DNA of 8,008 nucleotides, from NCBI GenBank assembly GCA_965248805.1, contig CBDFKJ010000001.1, positions 1 to 8,008 on the forward strand, in the 5' to 3' direction. The stretch is from CBDFKJ01 sp965248805 (lineage in GTDB: Bacteria; Pseudomonadota; Alphaproteobacteria; UBA6615). The translations under genes were made by a program, and so were the position numbers. The notes beneath the pieces were generated by a model. It was not told the origin of the DNA, did no database searches, and was given only the letters and a program-made list of their open reading frames with translations. Of the stretch, positions 1 to 5,878 are shown one piece after another (positions within the stretch are counted from its first letter, which is position 1; every line of letters begins with the position of its first letter).

Positions 1-710
1 GTTTCCTGCGCGGCATAGTCCAGAGCGTCATCGATCAGTTGATAGGCGATACCGAAACTAAGACCGAAGCGCGCCAACGCTTCTTCCTCCGCCGACGGAC
101 GGCCGGAGACGATAGCGCCGATCCGGCACGCGGCGGCGAACAAGGCGGCGGTCTTCGCTTCGACCACGGCCAGGTAGTCAGCCTCGCGGGTCGCGGTGTT
201 GTTGGCGGTCATGACCTGCCGCACTTCGCCTTCGGCGATCGTCGCCGCGGCATCGGCCAGCACGCGCAACACATGCTGTGAGCCGTCCGCCACCATCAGC
301 TGGAACGCGCGGCTGAACAGGAAATCGCCGACCAGGACACTCGGCTTGTTGTCCCAGATCGCATTCGCCGTCTGCAGACCGCGACGCAGGCCAGACTCAT
401 CCACGACGTCGTCGTGCAGCAGGGTCGCGGTGTGAACGAACTCGACCACGGCCGCCAGGCTGAGGTGGCGCGTTCCTTCGTGGCCGCACATGCGCGCGCT
501 CGCCAATGTCATCAGCGGCCGCAATCGCTTGCCGCCCGCGGCAATAATGTGACCGGCCAGGCGCGGGATAAGCGACACGTCGGACTGAATGTTGCGCAGT
601 ATGAGCGCGTTGACCTGCGTGAGATCGTCAGCGCAGAGCGCCAGCAACGCGTCCAGCGGCGTGGTGCCGATACTGTCGATTTGCCGTTGACGGTCGCCTG
701 CTACTGCCAC
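1..710 (-). CDS. ispB: Long-chain polyprenyl diphosphate synthase (octaprenyl/decaprenyl type), C-terminus cut by window edge
   Basis: This is a trans-isoprenyl diphosphate synthase, which condenses isopentenyl diphosphate units onto an allylic diphosphate to build the ubiquinone side chain in the cytosol. About 236 residues are visible of a family length near 340. Seen motifs: GGKRLRP (59-65, substrate binding), the first aspartate-rich motif DDVVD (100-104) preceded by LLH, and the second, DDALD (227-231), in QLIDDALDY; both Mg-binding motifs are intact. The start is GTG at 710, chosen because AGGAG lies five bases upstream on the minus strand and because the reading begins MAVAGDRQRQIDS, followed by the family's normal N-terminal helix. 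The gene is transcribed divergently from the DUF2007 gene. Chain length (C40, C45 or C50) cannot be read from the sequence, so ispB is used in the broad sense. The family call is very secure. Confidence 0.95.
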   Translation of the reverse strand, partial: MAVAGDRQRQIDSIGTTPLDALLALCADDLTQVNALILRNIQSDVSLIPRLAGHIIAAGGKRLRPLMTLASARMCGHEGTRHLSLAAVVEFVHTATLLHDDVVDESGLRRGLQTANAIWDNKPSVLVGDFLFSRAFQLMVADGSQHVLRVLADAAATIAEGEVRQVMTANNTATREADYLAVVEAKTAALFAAACRIGAIVSGRPSAEEEALARFGLSFGIAYQLIDDALDYAAQE

Positions 711-715
711 GAAGG
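711..715 (-). promoter_or_regulatory. Spacer between AGGAG (716-720) and the GTG start of the polyprenyl synthase
   Basis: On the minus strand AGGAG at 720-716 precedes GTG at 710 by five bases. This Shine-Dalgarno sequence decides the GTG start over the internal ATG codons, which lie inside conserved helices. Confidence 0.6.
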
Positions 716-767
716 CTCCTGTCCCAGGAAAACCCGCCGCGACTTGACGGGGTGCAGCGGTGGGGCG

Positions 768-795
768 AGCATAGGTCGCGCGCGGACGTGGTCAA
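768..795 (-). promoter_or_regulatory. Candidate sigma-70 type promoter for the polyprenyl synthase gene
   Basis: On the minus strand TTGACC (795-790) and TATGCT (773-768) are separated by 16 bases. They lie about 57 bases upstream of the GTG start, a normal distance for a 5' leader. This is the best -35/-10 pair seen in the divergent region. It is called by eye only. Confidence 0.45.
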
Positions 796-835
796 GGCGC
801 TTGTCACGCGCCGATTCGAAGCACCGGCGGCCCAG

Positions 836-1063
836 ATGCGAGAGCTTTTGCGCAGCAATAATATCGTTCGCCTTTCGTTTTTGAAGGCGCTGCTCGCCGA
901 TGCCGGCATTTCCGCGTTCGTGCTCGATGCGCATACGTCTATACTCGAGGGCTCCGCCAACGCAATCCCGCGCCGGCTTGCGGTTGTGGACGAAGACTAT
1001 GGCAAGGCCGTTCGCCTGCTCGTGGATGCCGGAGAGCTGCAGGCCGACGCGACTGCGCCATGA
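836..1063 (+). CDS. DUF2007 domain small protein
   Basis: A 75-residue protein whose whole length fits the DUF2007 family of putative signal-transducing or metal-binding small proteins; its biochemical role is not known. The sequence reads MRELLRSNNIVRLSFLKALL and continues with an acidic-rich VVDEDYGKAVRLLVDAGEL end, giving the ferredoxin-like pattern of a strand, a helix of the ALLADAGI type, a strand and a final helix. The start at 836 is chosen because family members begin M(R/I)ELLR. An in-frame GTG at 752 would add 28 residues with no family likeness. No strong ribosome site precedes 836. The stop TGA overlaps the next gene's ATG by ATGA, implying translational coupling to the methyltransferase. 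I recall this neighbour pair, downstream of a divergent polyprenyl synthase, as common in Alphaproteobacteria. Confidence 0.8.
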   Translation: MRELLRSNNIVRLSFLKALLADAGISAFVLDAHTSILEGSANAIPRRLAVVDEDYGKAVRLLVDAGELQADATAP

Positions 1064-1812
1064 CGGATGCGTCTCTGGCGCGCGTGAGCGAAGACACGCT
1101 CCTGGGCGGACGCGTGCACTTGCGCCAGCCTTCGTCCGGCTATCGCGTTGCCATCGACTCCATGCTGCTCGCAGCGGCGGTTGCGGCAAGACCGGGTGAC
1201 AACATCGCAGACTTCGGCAGCGGCACGGGCGCCGCTTCCTTGTGCCTGGCGCACCGCGTGCCGGGATGTCGGGTCACCGGCCTGGAGCTTCAGCCGCAGC
1301 TCGTCGCCCTGGCGGTCAACAGCGCCGCTGACAATGACCTTGAGGACCGGGTCCGTTTCGTTGCCGGTGACGTCGCATTCCCGCCGCCGGCGATCAGCAG
1401 CGAACGGTTCGATTACGTCATGGCGAACCCGCCGCACAGGCGCAGCCACAGCGGCACCCGTTCGCCTCATCCTGGCAGGGCGCTCGCCGACGTGGAGGGA
1501 GAAGCCACGCTCGGCCATTGGCTGGATAGTATGGTTAAGGTGCTGCGGCCCCAAGGACGGTTGACGCTGATCCAGCGCGCAGAGCGTTTGAGCGAGGTGC
1601 TGTGCCTTCTTGGCGATCGCGTAGGCGACATCGCCGTGTTTCCGCTCTGGCCCAAGGCCGGCGTGCCCGCGAAGCGCATCCTGGTTTCGGCCCGGCGTGG
1701 CGTCCGGTCGCCGAGCCGCCTGGAGGCTGGGCTGACGCTGCATCAGGCCGACGGAAGCTTTACGCCGGCAGCACAGGCGATCCTGCGCGATGGCCAGGCG
1801 ATCGCCTTGTGA
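1060..1812 (+). CDS. TrmN6-like class I SAM-dependent methyltransferase (tRNA1(Val) A37 N6 type)
   Basis: A 250-residue protein, the usual size for the TrmN6/YfiC family, which methylates N6 of adenosine 37 in tRNA1(Val). The N-terminus has the family signature TLLGGRVHLRQPSSGYR followed by AIDSMLLAAAV. Motif I is DFGSGTGAASL (51-61; GSGTG at 53-57). An acidic residue that would contact the ribose of SAM lies in TGLELQPQ (73-80). The catalytic N6-amino motif is NPPH (123-126); most relatives have NPPY or NPPF, so the aromatic residue that stacks on the target base is replaced by histidine. The C-terminal half holds the expected GRLTLIQR strand and a KRILVSARRG segment. It overlaps the DUF2007 gene by ATGA and is followed within 30 bases by the S49 peptidase. 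The family call is strong; the exact tRNA target is inferred from homology. Confidence 0.88.
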   Translation: MTDASLARVSEDTLLGGRVHLRQPSSGYRVAIDSMLLAAAVAARPGDNIADFGSGTGAASLCLAHRVPGCRVTGLELQPQLVALAVNSAADNDLEDRVRFVAGDVAFPPPAISSERFDYVMANPPHRRSHSGTRSPHPGRALADVEGEATLGHWLDSMVKVLRPQGRLTLIQRAERLSEVLCLLGDRVGDIAVFPLWPKAGVPAKRILVSARRGVRSPSRLEAGLTLHQADGSFTPAAQAILRDGQAIAL

Positions 1813-1841
1813 TTTGGCGCCGGGGGCGGTCTAATCACGAG

Positions 1842-2693
1842 ATGTGGCTGCGCCGGATATTCTATTCATTGGGACTCGCCGACCGCAGCCCCGTTGTCGC
1901 GGTGATACGGCTGGTCGGGATCATCAGCGAAGGGCGCAGCCCGCTGCGCCGGGGCGAGTTGAACATCTCTGGGCTCAATCCGTCGTTGGAACGGGCCTTC
2001 AAGTTGCCGCATCTGCAGGCTGTGGCGCTACAGATCAACTCGCCGGGCGGATCGCCGGTACAATCGGCACTGATCCACCGCCGCATACGGCAACTGGCGG
2101 CCGAGAAGCACATGCCGGTGATCGCATTTGCCGAGGATGTGGCCGCATCGGGCGGCTATTGGCTGGCCTGCACAGGCGATGAGATCTATGCCGATGCCAA
2201 CTCGATTATCGGCTCGATCGGCGTGATCGCCGCCGGGTTTGGCTTGCAGGAGCTGCTCGCGCGGTGGGGCATCGAGCGCCGTGTCCACACGGCCGGCGAT
2301 CGCAAGGCGATGCTCGATCCCTTCAAGCCGGAGGATCCGGACGACGTTAGTCGCCTGAAGTCGATCCAGGCCGAAATCCACTATAATTTCAAGGCGTTGG
2401 TCCGCGAACGGCGCGATACCAAACTGACCGCCGACGAGAAAGAGCTGTTCAACGGTGATATCTGGACCGGCCGGCGGGCTCAGGAACTGGGGCTGATCGA
2501 TGGCCTTGGCGACCTGCGCACGATCATGCGCCAGCGCTATGGCGACAAGGTTCGCTTCGTGCAGGTTGGCGATCGTGCGGGCTGGCTGCGCCGGTGCATG
2601 GGCTTCAATGCGTCGCCGGTTGCGGCAAATTGGGGAGATTCGCTGCTGGCATCGATCGAGGCGCGCATCATGTGGAGTCGATTTGGACTGTAG
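1842..2693 (+). CDS. S49 family serine peptidase (SppA/SohB-like, single domain)
   Basis: A 283-residue single-domain member of peptidase family S49, which uses a Ser-Lys dyad to cleave leftover signal peptides or membrane proteins. Seen: LQINSPGGSPVQSALI (63-78) shaping the oxyanion region; DVAASGGYWLAC (99-110) with nucleophile Ser103; GSIGVI (124-129); and HTAGDRKAMLDPF (149-161) with the likely general base Lys155. The 52-residue Ser-Lys spacing equals that of Bacillus subtilis SppA (Ser147/Lys199). There is no clear N-terminal membrane anchor, so it may be cytoplasmic or peripheral. ATG at 1842 is chosen because it starts MWLRRIFYSLGLADRSPVVAV, as I recall relatives doing. A GTG at 1809, overlapping the methyltransferase stop, would add 11 residues and cannot be excluded. 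Longer upstream starts lie inside the methyltransferase gene. It ends in TAG. Confidence 0.9.
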   Translation: MWLRRIFYSLGLADRSPVVAVIRLVGIISEGRSPLRRGELNISGLNPSLERAFKLPHLQAVALQINSPGGSPVQSALIHRRIRQLAAEKHMPVIAFAEDVAASGGYWLACTGDEIYADANSIIGSIGVIAAGFGLQELLARWGIERRVHTAGDRKAMLDPFKPEDPDDVSRLKSIQAEIHYNFKALVRERRDTKLTADEKELFNGDIWTGRRAQELGLIDGLGDLRTIMRQRYGDKVRFVQVGDRAGWLRRCMGFNASPVAANWGDSLLASIEARIMWSRFGL

Positions 2694-2787
2694 ATCGGCC
2701 TCGGATGACCTATATTAGGCATCAAGCAAGCCGTATGCGCTAACGAGGACATGTCCCGACACCGGGGAGGGCGATAGCGATGGCAAC
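2694..2787 (+). other. Intergenic leader of the pentapeptide-repeat gene
   Basis: 94 bases between the S49 stop and the pentapeptide-repeat start. A T/A-rich TATATT at 2711-2716 could be a -10 box, but the nearest -35-like TTGGAC (2683-2688) is 22 bases away, too far. GGGGAGG at 2764-2770 is a strong ribosome binding sequence. It lies 17 bases from the annotated ATG at 2788 but 9 bases from an ATG at 2780 that opens a four-codon frame. No terminator for the S49 gene is seen. Confidence 0.4.
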
Positions 2788-2794
2788 ATGTTGA
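2780..2794 (+). other. Possible four-codon upstream reading frame (MATC-stop) overlapping the pentapeptide-repeat start
   Basis: ATG at 2780 reads ATG GCA ACA TGT TGA. It is well placed nine bases after GGGGAGG, and its last codons overlap the ATG at 2788. If translated, it would couple ribosomes onto the real gene. It could also be chance. Confidence 0.25.
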
Positions 2795-3570
2795 CGGTTT
2801 GGCCGCGCTCGATGATGGTAGCAGCGGCGGTGGTCGTTGCGGTGGGCACCCTCGCTCCGAGTGCCTCGATCGCCGACAACAAGGAAGATTTCCTGGCGGG
2901 CAAGACCAAGGATTGCCCGGGCTGCGACCTCAGCAATCTGGATCTCAGCCGGCGCGACCTCGACGGCGCCGACCTTCGAAACGCAAATCTGGAGAATACC
3001 AACCTCTTCCGCGCCAAGCTTAACGACGCCAACTTGAGCGGCGCCAAGACGATCAGCGTCAATCTGTCGAAGGCTGTCATGCGCAACGCCAACCTCGCCG
3101 GCGCGGACATGTCGTACAGTCTGATGATCGAGACGGATATGAACACCGCCGATTTCACCGGCGCCTATATGTACGGGGCCGCGTTTGGCCGCGCCCGGCT
3201 GCAGCGTGCCAATTTCGAGAACGCCTCGGTGATCGATTCCGATTTGCGCAATGCGCGCCTGGGCGGCGCCAGTTTCCGCAACGCCAATTTCAGCGGGTCG
3301 CGCTTCGAGGAAACCACATTGAGGGGCGTCGATATGCGCGGCGCCAACATGGCCGTCACGGAAATGCTGAAGGCGAACCTCCGCAAGGCGAACCTGGCCG
3401 ATGCGAATTTTGAAGGAGCGGACCTCTACGACGCCGATCTGTCGGAAGCAGATCTGACGAACACCAATCTCGGTGGCGCCCGCCTGTTCAACGCGGTACT
3501 GACCGATGCCAAGCTGGACGGCGCAATATTCTTGAACGCGATCATGCCCGACGGCACCGTCGGGCAATAG
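2788..3570 (+). CDS. Exported pentapeptide-repeat protein with N-terminal CPGC motif
   Basis: A 260-residue protein. Residues 1-29 form a signal peptide: a basic N-region with Arg7, the hydrophobic core MMVAAAVVVAVGTL, and a probable cleavage after ASIA (26-29). The mature part opens with FLAGKTKDCPGCDLSNLDL (Cys43 and Cys46). It is then almost wholly A(D/N)LxX pentapeptide repeats from about residue 47 to 250, with many NANL, GADL and RANF units, ending NAIMPDGTVGQ. Such repeats form a right-handed quadrilateral beta-helix; the periplasmic function is unknown. The repeats give many Leu/Phe/Met at position i and Ala at i-2. ATG 2788 gives the whole signal peptide; ATG 2812 or 2815 would shorten its N-region. 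The gene has its own leader and is not clearly co-transcribed with the S49 gene. It ends in TAG. Fold and export are well supported; no role is assigned. Confidence 0.88.
   Translation: MLTVWPRSMMVAAAVVVAVGTLAPSASIADNKEDFLAGKTKDCPGCDLSNLDLSRRDLDGADLRNANLENTNLFRAKLNDANLSGAKTISVNLSKAVMRNANLAGADMSYSLMIETDMNTADFTGAYMYGAAFGRARLQRANFENASVIDSDLRNARLGGASFRNANFSGSRFEETTLRGVDMRGANMAVTEMLKANLRKANLADANFEGADLYDADLSEADLTNTNLGGARLFNAVLTDAKLDGAIFLNAIMPDGTVGQ
3546..3565 (+). terminator. Nine-base-pair hairpin overlapping the 3' end of the pentapeptide-repeat gene
   Basis: GCCCGACGG (3546-3554) and CCGTCGGGC (3557-3565) are perfect inverse complements with a two-base centre, just before the TAG stop. In RNA the top pairs would open, leaving a stable GC stem. 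No T run follows, so it is at best a factor-assisted terminator or mRNA 3' stabiliser. The same bases encode MPDGTVG, so protein constraint may partly explain it. Confidence 0.35.
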
Positions 3571-3643
3571 CCGTCGCCGCCCGACACCGTTCCGCGGCTC
3601 ATGATAAGTTTTGTGGAACTGGCTCTAAACAACGAAACTGACC
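3571..3643 (+). other. Short intergenic remnant left of the IS, likely holding the native promoter side of the right-hand operon
   Basis: 73 bases between the pentapeptide-repeat stop and the IS. It becomes A/T-richer from about 3601 onward, unlike the surrounding coding DNA, as promoters often do. No convincing -35/-10 pair is seen. Joining 3643 through one TA to 4789 restores an uninterrupted region upstream of the ATPase gene. In the frame that runs to 4871 there is a TGA at 3639-3641, so the IS did not interrupt an open gene there. Confidence 0.4.
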
Positions 3644-3645
3644 TA
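3644..3645. repeat. Left copy of TA target duplication
   Basis: TA directly precedes the left IS end and is matched by TA at 4787-4788. With C3643 and G4789 the rebuilt empty target is CTAG, the site known to be preferred by the prototype IS630. Confidence 0.75.
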
Positions 3646-3662
3646 GTGGATTGATCGGAACG
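3646..3662 (+). repeat. Left terminal inverted repeat of the IS
   Basis: It begins GTGGATTGAT, ten bases perfectly matched (as inverse complement) to the right end. After a three-base mismatch, AACG matches again. Confidence 0.85.
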
Positions 3663-4769
3663 AAAGAGTCCGAATTGGGATTCCGTATTTTGCTGTGGTA
3701 TGCGAATCTGGCGCATGCGCAGTGGAATCTCCTTCACCCTATCCGCCGGCGACCGTCAGCGATTGCGCGCGGTCGTCGCGGATCCCAAGAGCCCGCAGAA
3801 ACACGTCTGGCGGGCACATATTGTCCTTCTCAGCGGCGAGGGTCTGGGCACCTCGGCGATCATGACCGAGACCGGCAAGTCCAAGACCTGCGTGTGGCGC
3901 TGGCAAGAGCGGTTCATGCACGAGGGTGTCGGCGGCCTGCTTCGCGACAAGTCCCGTCCGCCCGGCAAGGCGCCGGTCCCGCTCGATCGTGTCGCCGAGA
4001 TCGTGCGCCTGACGCAGCAACCGCCGCCGTTTGAGGCGACCCACTGGACGTTGCGCGCGATGGCCAGGGCGGCCGGTATTGCCGCCTCGACGGTGCAGGC
4101 GATCTGGAAGGCTCACGGTCTCAGCCCACACCGCTGGCGCAACTTCAAGCTGTCGACCGACCCTGCCTTCGCCGAGAAACTCACCGATATCGTCGGCCTG
4201 TATGTCGACCCGCCGGCCCATGCGGTGGTGTTGTCGATCGATGAGAAGTCACAGATCCAGGCGCTCGACCGCCGGTCTGCCGATGAAGAAGGGACGCGCC
4301 GGCACCATGACCCATGACTACAAACGGCACGGCACGACCACGCTGTTTGCGGCGCTCAACGTTCTGGACGGAACGGTGATCGGCCAGAACATGCAGCGCC
4401 ACCGCCATCAGGAGTTCATCCGCTTCCTCAACCGCATCGAGCGCACGGTGCCGGCGGACAAGGCCATCCACGCGATCGTCGACAACTACGCGGCGCACAA
4501 CAAGGACAAGGTCCGCGCCTGGCTCGCCCGCCATCCGCGCTGGACTTTCCACTTCACACCGACCTCCTGCTCGTGGCTCAATGCCGTCGAGGGCTTCTTC
4601 GCAAAACTCACCCGGCGGCGGCTCAAGCACGGCGTCTTCCATTCCGTCGTCGATCTCCAGGCCGCAATCAACCGCTTCGTCCGCGAATACAATGCGGCCA
4701 ACCCACAGCCATTCATATGGAAAGCCGACCCCGACGACATCATCGCAGCCCGAAACCGAGGGTTCCAAA

Positions 4770-4786
4770 CGTTGGAATCAATCCAC
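4770..4786 (-). repeat. Right terminal inverted repeat of the IS
   Basis: It ends ATCAATCCAC at 4777-4786, the inverse complement of the left end. It overlaps the last codons of the transposase (ESIH). Confidence 0.85.
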
Positions 4787-4788
4787 TA
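4787..4788. repeat. Right copy of TA target duplication
   Basis: TA follows the right IS end CCAC. Together with G4789 it forms the transposase's TAG stop codon, so the stop is supplied by target DNA and not by the element. Confidence 0.75.
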
Positions 4789-4799
4789 GGAAGGAGTCC

Positions 4800-4830
4800 C
4801 CGGCACCGAAGCTCCAAACCAAAGTGCCGG
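4800..4830 (+). promoter_or_regulatory. Seven-base-pair hairpin in the leader of the AAA+ operon
   Basis: CCGGCAC (4800-4806) pairs perfectly with GTGCCGG (4824-4830) around a 17-base loop, 37 bases before the ATPase start. There is no T run after it, so it is not an intrinsic terminator. It may be a leader structure or an operator-like inverted repeat. Confidence 0.35.
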
Positions 4831-4853
4831 AGACTGTGCAACCCCTCTACGAA

Positions 4854-4859
4854 AAGGAG
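4854..4859 (+). promoter_or_regulatory. Ribosome binding site of the AAA+ ATPase gene
   Basis: AAGGAG ends eight bases before the ATG at 4868. It is the strongest ribosome site in the right-hand operon and fixes the start. Confidence 0.75.
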
Positions 4860-4867
4860 AAAGCGAA

Positions 4868-5878
4868 ATGACAATAGCATCAACCAACACCCTAAAGCCA
4901 TCCCAGGTTTCGGAAGCCTTGAGCGTCCTGGTCGGCATCAAGCAGCCGATCATGATCTGGGGACCTCCGGGCGTCGGCAAGTCGGCGGTCGTCAAGCAGA
5001 TCGCAGACGAGGGCGACCTGGAGCTGCGCGACGTCCGGGCGATCCTGTTGGACCCGGTCGATCTGCGCGGCCTGCCGCACATCAACGGTGATGGGCGCGC
5101 CCATTGGGCGGTGCCCGAGTTCCTGCCCCGCGAGGGTAAGGGCATCCTGTTCCTGGACGAGCTGACGGCGGCGCCGCAGCTTACCCAGGCGGCCTGCTAT
5201 CAACTGATCCTTGATCGCAAGCTGGGCGAATACGAGTTGCCCGCCGGCTGGACCATCATCGCGGCCGGCAACCGCGAGAGCGACCGCGGTGTCGTCCACC
5301 GCATGCCCTCTCCGCTCACCAACCGGTTCGTCCATCTCGACTTCGGCGTCGACCTCGACGACTGGACCAAATGGGCGACCAAGCACGGGATTGCCACCGA
5401 AGTGATCGCGTTTCTGCGTTTCCGTGACGAGTTGCTGCACGACTTCGACCCGAAGCGCTCGGAGAAGGCTTTCCCGCCGCCCCGGTCGTGGGAGTTCGTG
5501 AGCAACATCGTCGGCTCCGGCACCGTCACCAACGGTATCGAGTATCCGCTGATCGCCGGCGCCGTCGGCGAAGGCGCGGCGGCCGAGTTCATGGGCTTCC
5601 TCAAGATCGCCCGCTCGATCCAGAGCCCCGACATGATCCTGATGAACCCGGAGAAGAGCGATATCCCCGAGGAAGCGGCGACGCTCTATGCGATCTCGAC
5701 CGCGCTGGCCCGCAAGGCGACCGAGGGCAACATGGATCGGGTCGTCGCTTACGCGAACCGGCTGCCCGACGAGTTCGGCGTGCTGCTGGTCAAGGACGCG
5801 CTCGACCGCGACCCGGCGGTGGCCAACACCCGCGCCTACATCGAGTGGGTGTCCGAGCATCATGAGGTGATGTCATGA
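4868..5878 (+). CDS. MoxR-type AAA+ ATPase
   Basis: A 336-residue AAA+ ATPase of the MoxR group, which couples ATP hydrolysis to remodelling of partner proteins, usually with a VWA-domain protein encoded beside it. Seen: Walker A GPPGVGKS (32-39); the insert LDPVDLRGLPH (61-71) typical of this subgroup; Walker B GILFLDE (92-98); sensor 1 AAGNR (133-137, Asn135); a likely arginine finger in TNRFVHL (Arg153); and sensor 2 region PPPRSWEF (203-210, Arg206). The C-terminal third is helical. No signal peptide or membrane segment is present, so it should be cytoplasmic. All ATPase motifs are intact. The start is fixed by AAGGAG at 4854-4859. Its stop overlaps the next gene by ATGA, so expression should be coupled. 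The type of context, near an IS and with helical and metallopeptidase-VWA neighbours, suggests an accessory or prophage-derived module. The family call is strong; the substrate is unknown. Confidence 0.92.
   Translation: MTIASTNTLKPSQVSEALSVLVGIKQPIMIWGPPGVGKSAVVKQIADEGDLELRDVRAILLDPVDLRGLPHINGDGRAHWAVPEFLPREGKGILFLDELTAAPQLTQAACYQLILDRKLGEYELPAGWTIIAAGNRESDRGVVHRMPSPLTNRFVHLDFGVDLDDWTKWATKHGIATEVIAFLRFRDELLHDFDPKRSEKAFPPPRSWEFVSNIVGSGTVTNGIEYPLIAGAVGEGAAAEFMGFLKIARSIQSPDMILMNPEKSDIPEEAATLYAISTALARKATEGNMDRVVAYANRLPDEFGVLLVKDALDRDPAVANTRAYIEWVSEHHEVMS

Larger units (their letters stand above)
3646..4786 (+). mobile_element. IS630-family insertion sequence, 1141 bp
   Basis: The left end GTGGATTGATCGGAACG (3646-3662) and the reverse complement of the right end, GTGGATTGATTCCAACG (from 4786 leftward), match at the first 10 bases and again at AACG, 14 of 17 in all. 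TA flanks both sides, as expected for the IS630/Tc1-mariner group, and length is typical. The element carries one transposase gene broken by a frameshift. It sits between the pentapeptide-repeat gene and the ribosome site of the AAA+ ATPase gene, in the same direction as both. The transposase's own promoter or read-through from the IS could now drive the downstream operon; no outward promoter was identified by eye. Confidence 0.9.
3700..4789 (+). pseudogene. IS630-family DDE transposase, frameshifted
   Basis: The N-terminal part (3700 to about 4272) carries two helix-turn-helix-like segments (about residues 47-70 and 115-140) and the first catalytic Asp181 in LSIDEKSQIQALDR. The frame then runs to an early TGA at 4315-4317. 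The rest of the protein continues in the +1 frame from about 4274 (GLPMKKGRAGTMTHDYK) with the second catalytic Asp in IVDNYAAHN, the Glu in WLNAVEGFF, and the end GFQTLESIH at 4789. From memory, intact relatives read about three more residues between LDR and GLP, so the change looks like an eight-base deletion near 4273; this fits the observed frame step. No A-rich slippery site is present, so programmed frameshifting is unlikely. Start may be ATG 3700 or 3715 (MRSGISFTLSAGDR); the latter fits relatives. All three DDE residues exist but in two frames. Confidence 0.88.

Noticed and set aside
744..775. Plus-strand promoter TTGACG with CATAGG for the DUF2007 operon
   Set aside because: The spacer is about 20 bases and the -10 match is poor. 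The overlapping minus-strand pair is better, so this one was not annotated.
752..835. GTG-initiated N-terminal extension of the DUF2007 protein
   Set aside because: The added 28 residues do not resemble the family and lie in the divergent promoter region.
2683..2716. Promoter made of TTGGAC and TATATT before the pentapeptide-repeat gene
   Set aside because: The spacer is 22 bases, well outside the usual 16-18.
2740..3567. Long minus-strand open frame opposite the pentapeptide-repeat gene
   Set aside because: It is a mirror of the repeated A(D/N)LxX codons: its protein is a periodic copy-like string with no family likeness, while the plus strand has a signal peptide and a clear fold.
4581..4871. 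Open frame crossing the right IS end and ending in ATGA with the AAA+ start
   Set aside because: Inside the IS it is out of frame with the transposase. In the rebuilt empty site the frame meets TGA at 3639-3641 with no start before 4868, so it is not an interrupted gene.
4892..5863. Minus-strand open frame of 323 codons opposite the AAA+ gene
   Set aside because: High GC at third positions keeps the opposite frame open. All Walker and sensor motifs are on the plus strand and the antisense protein shows no domain.
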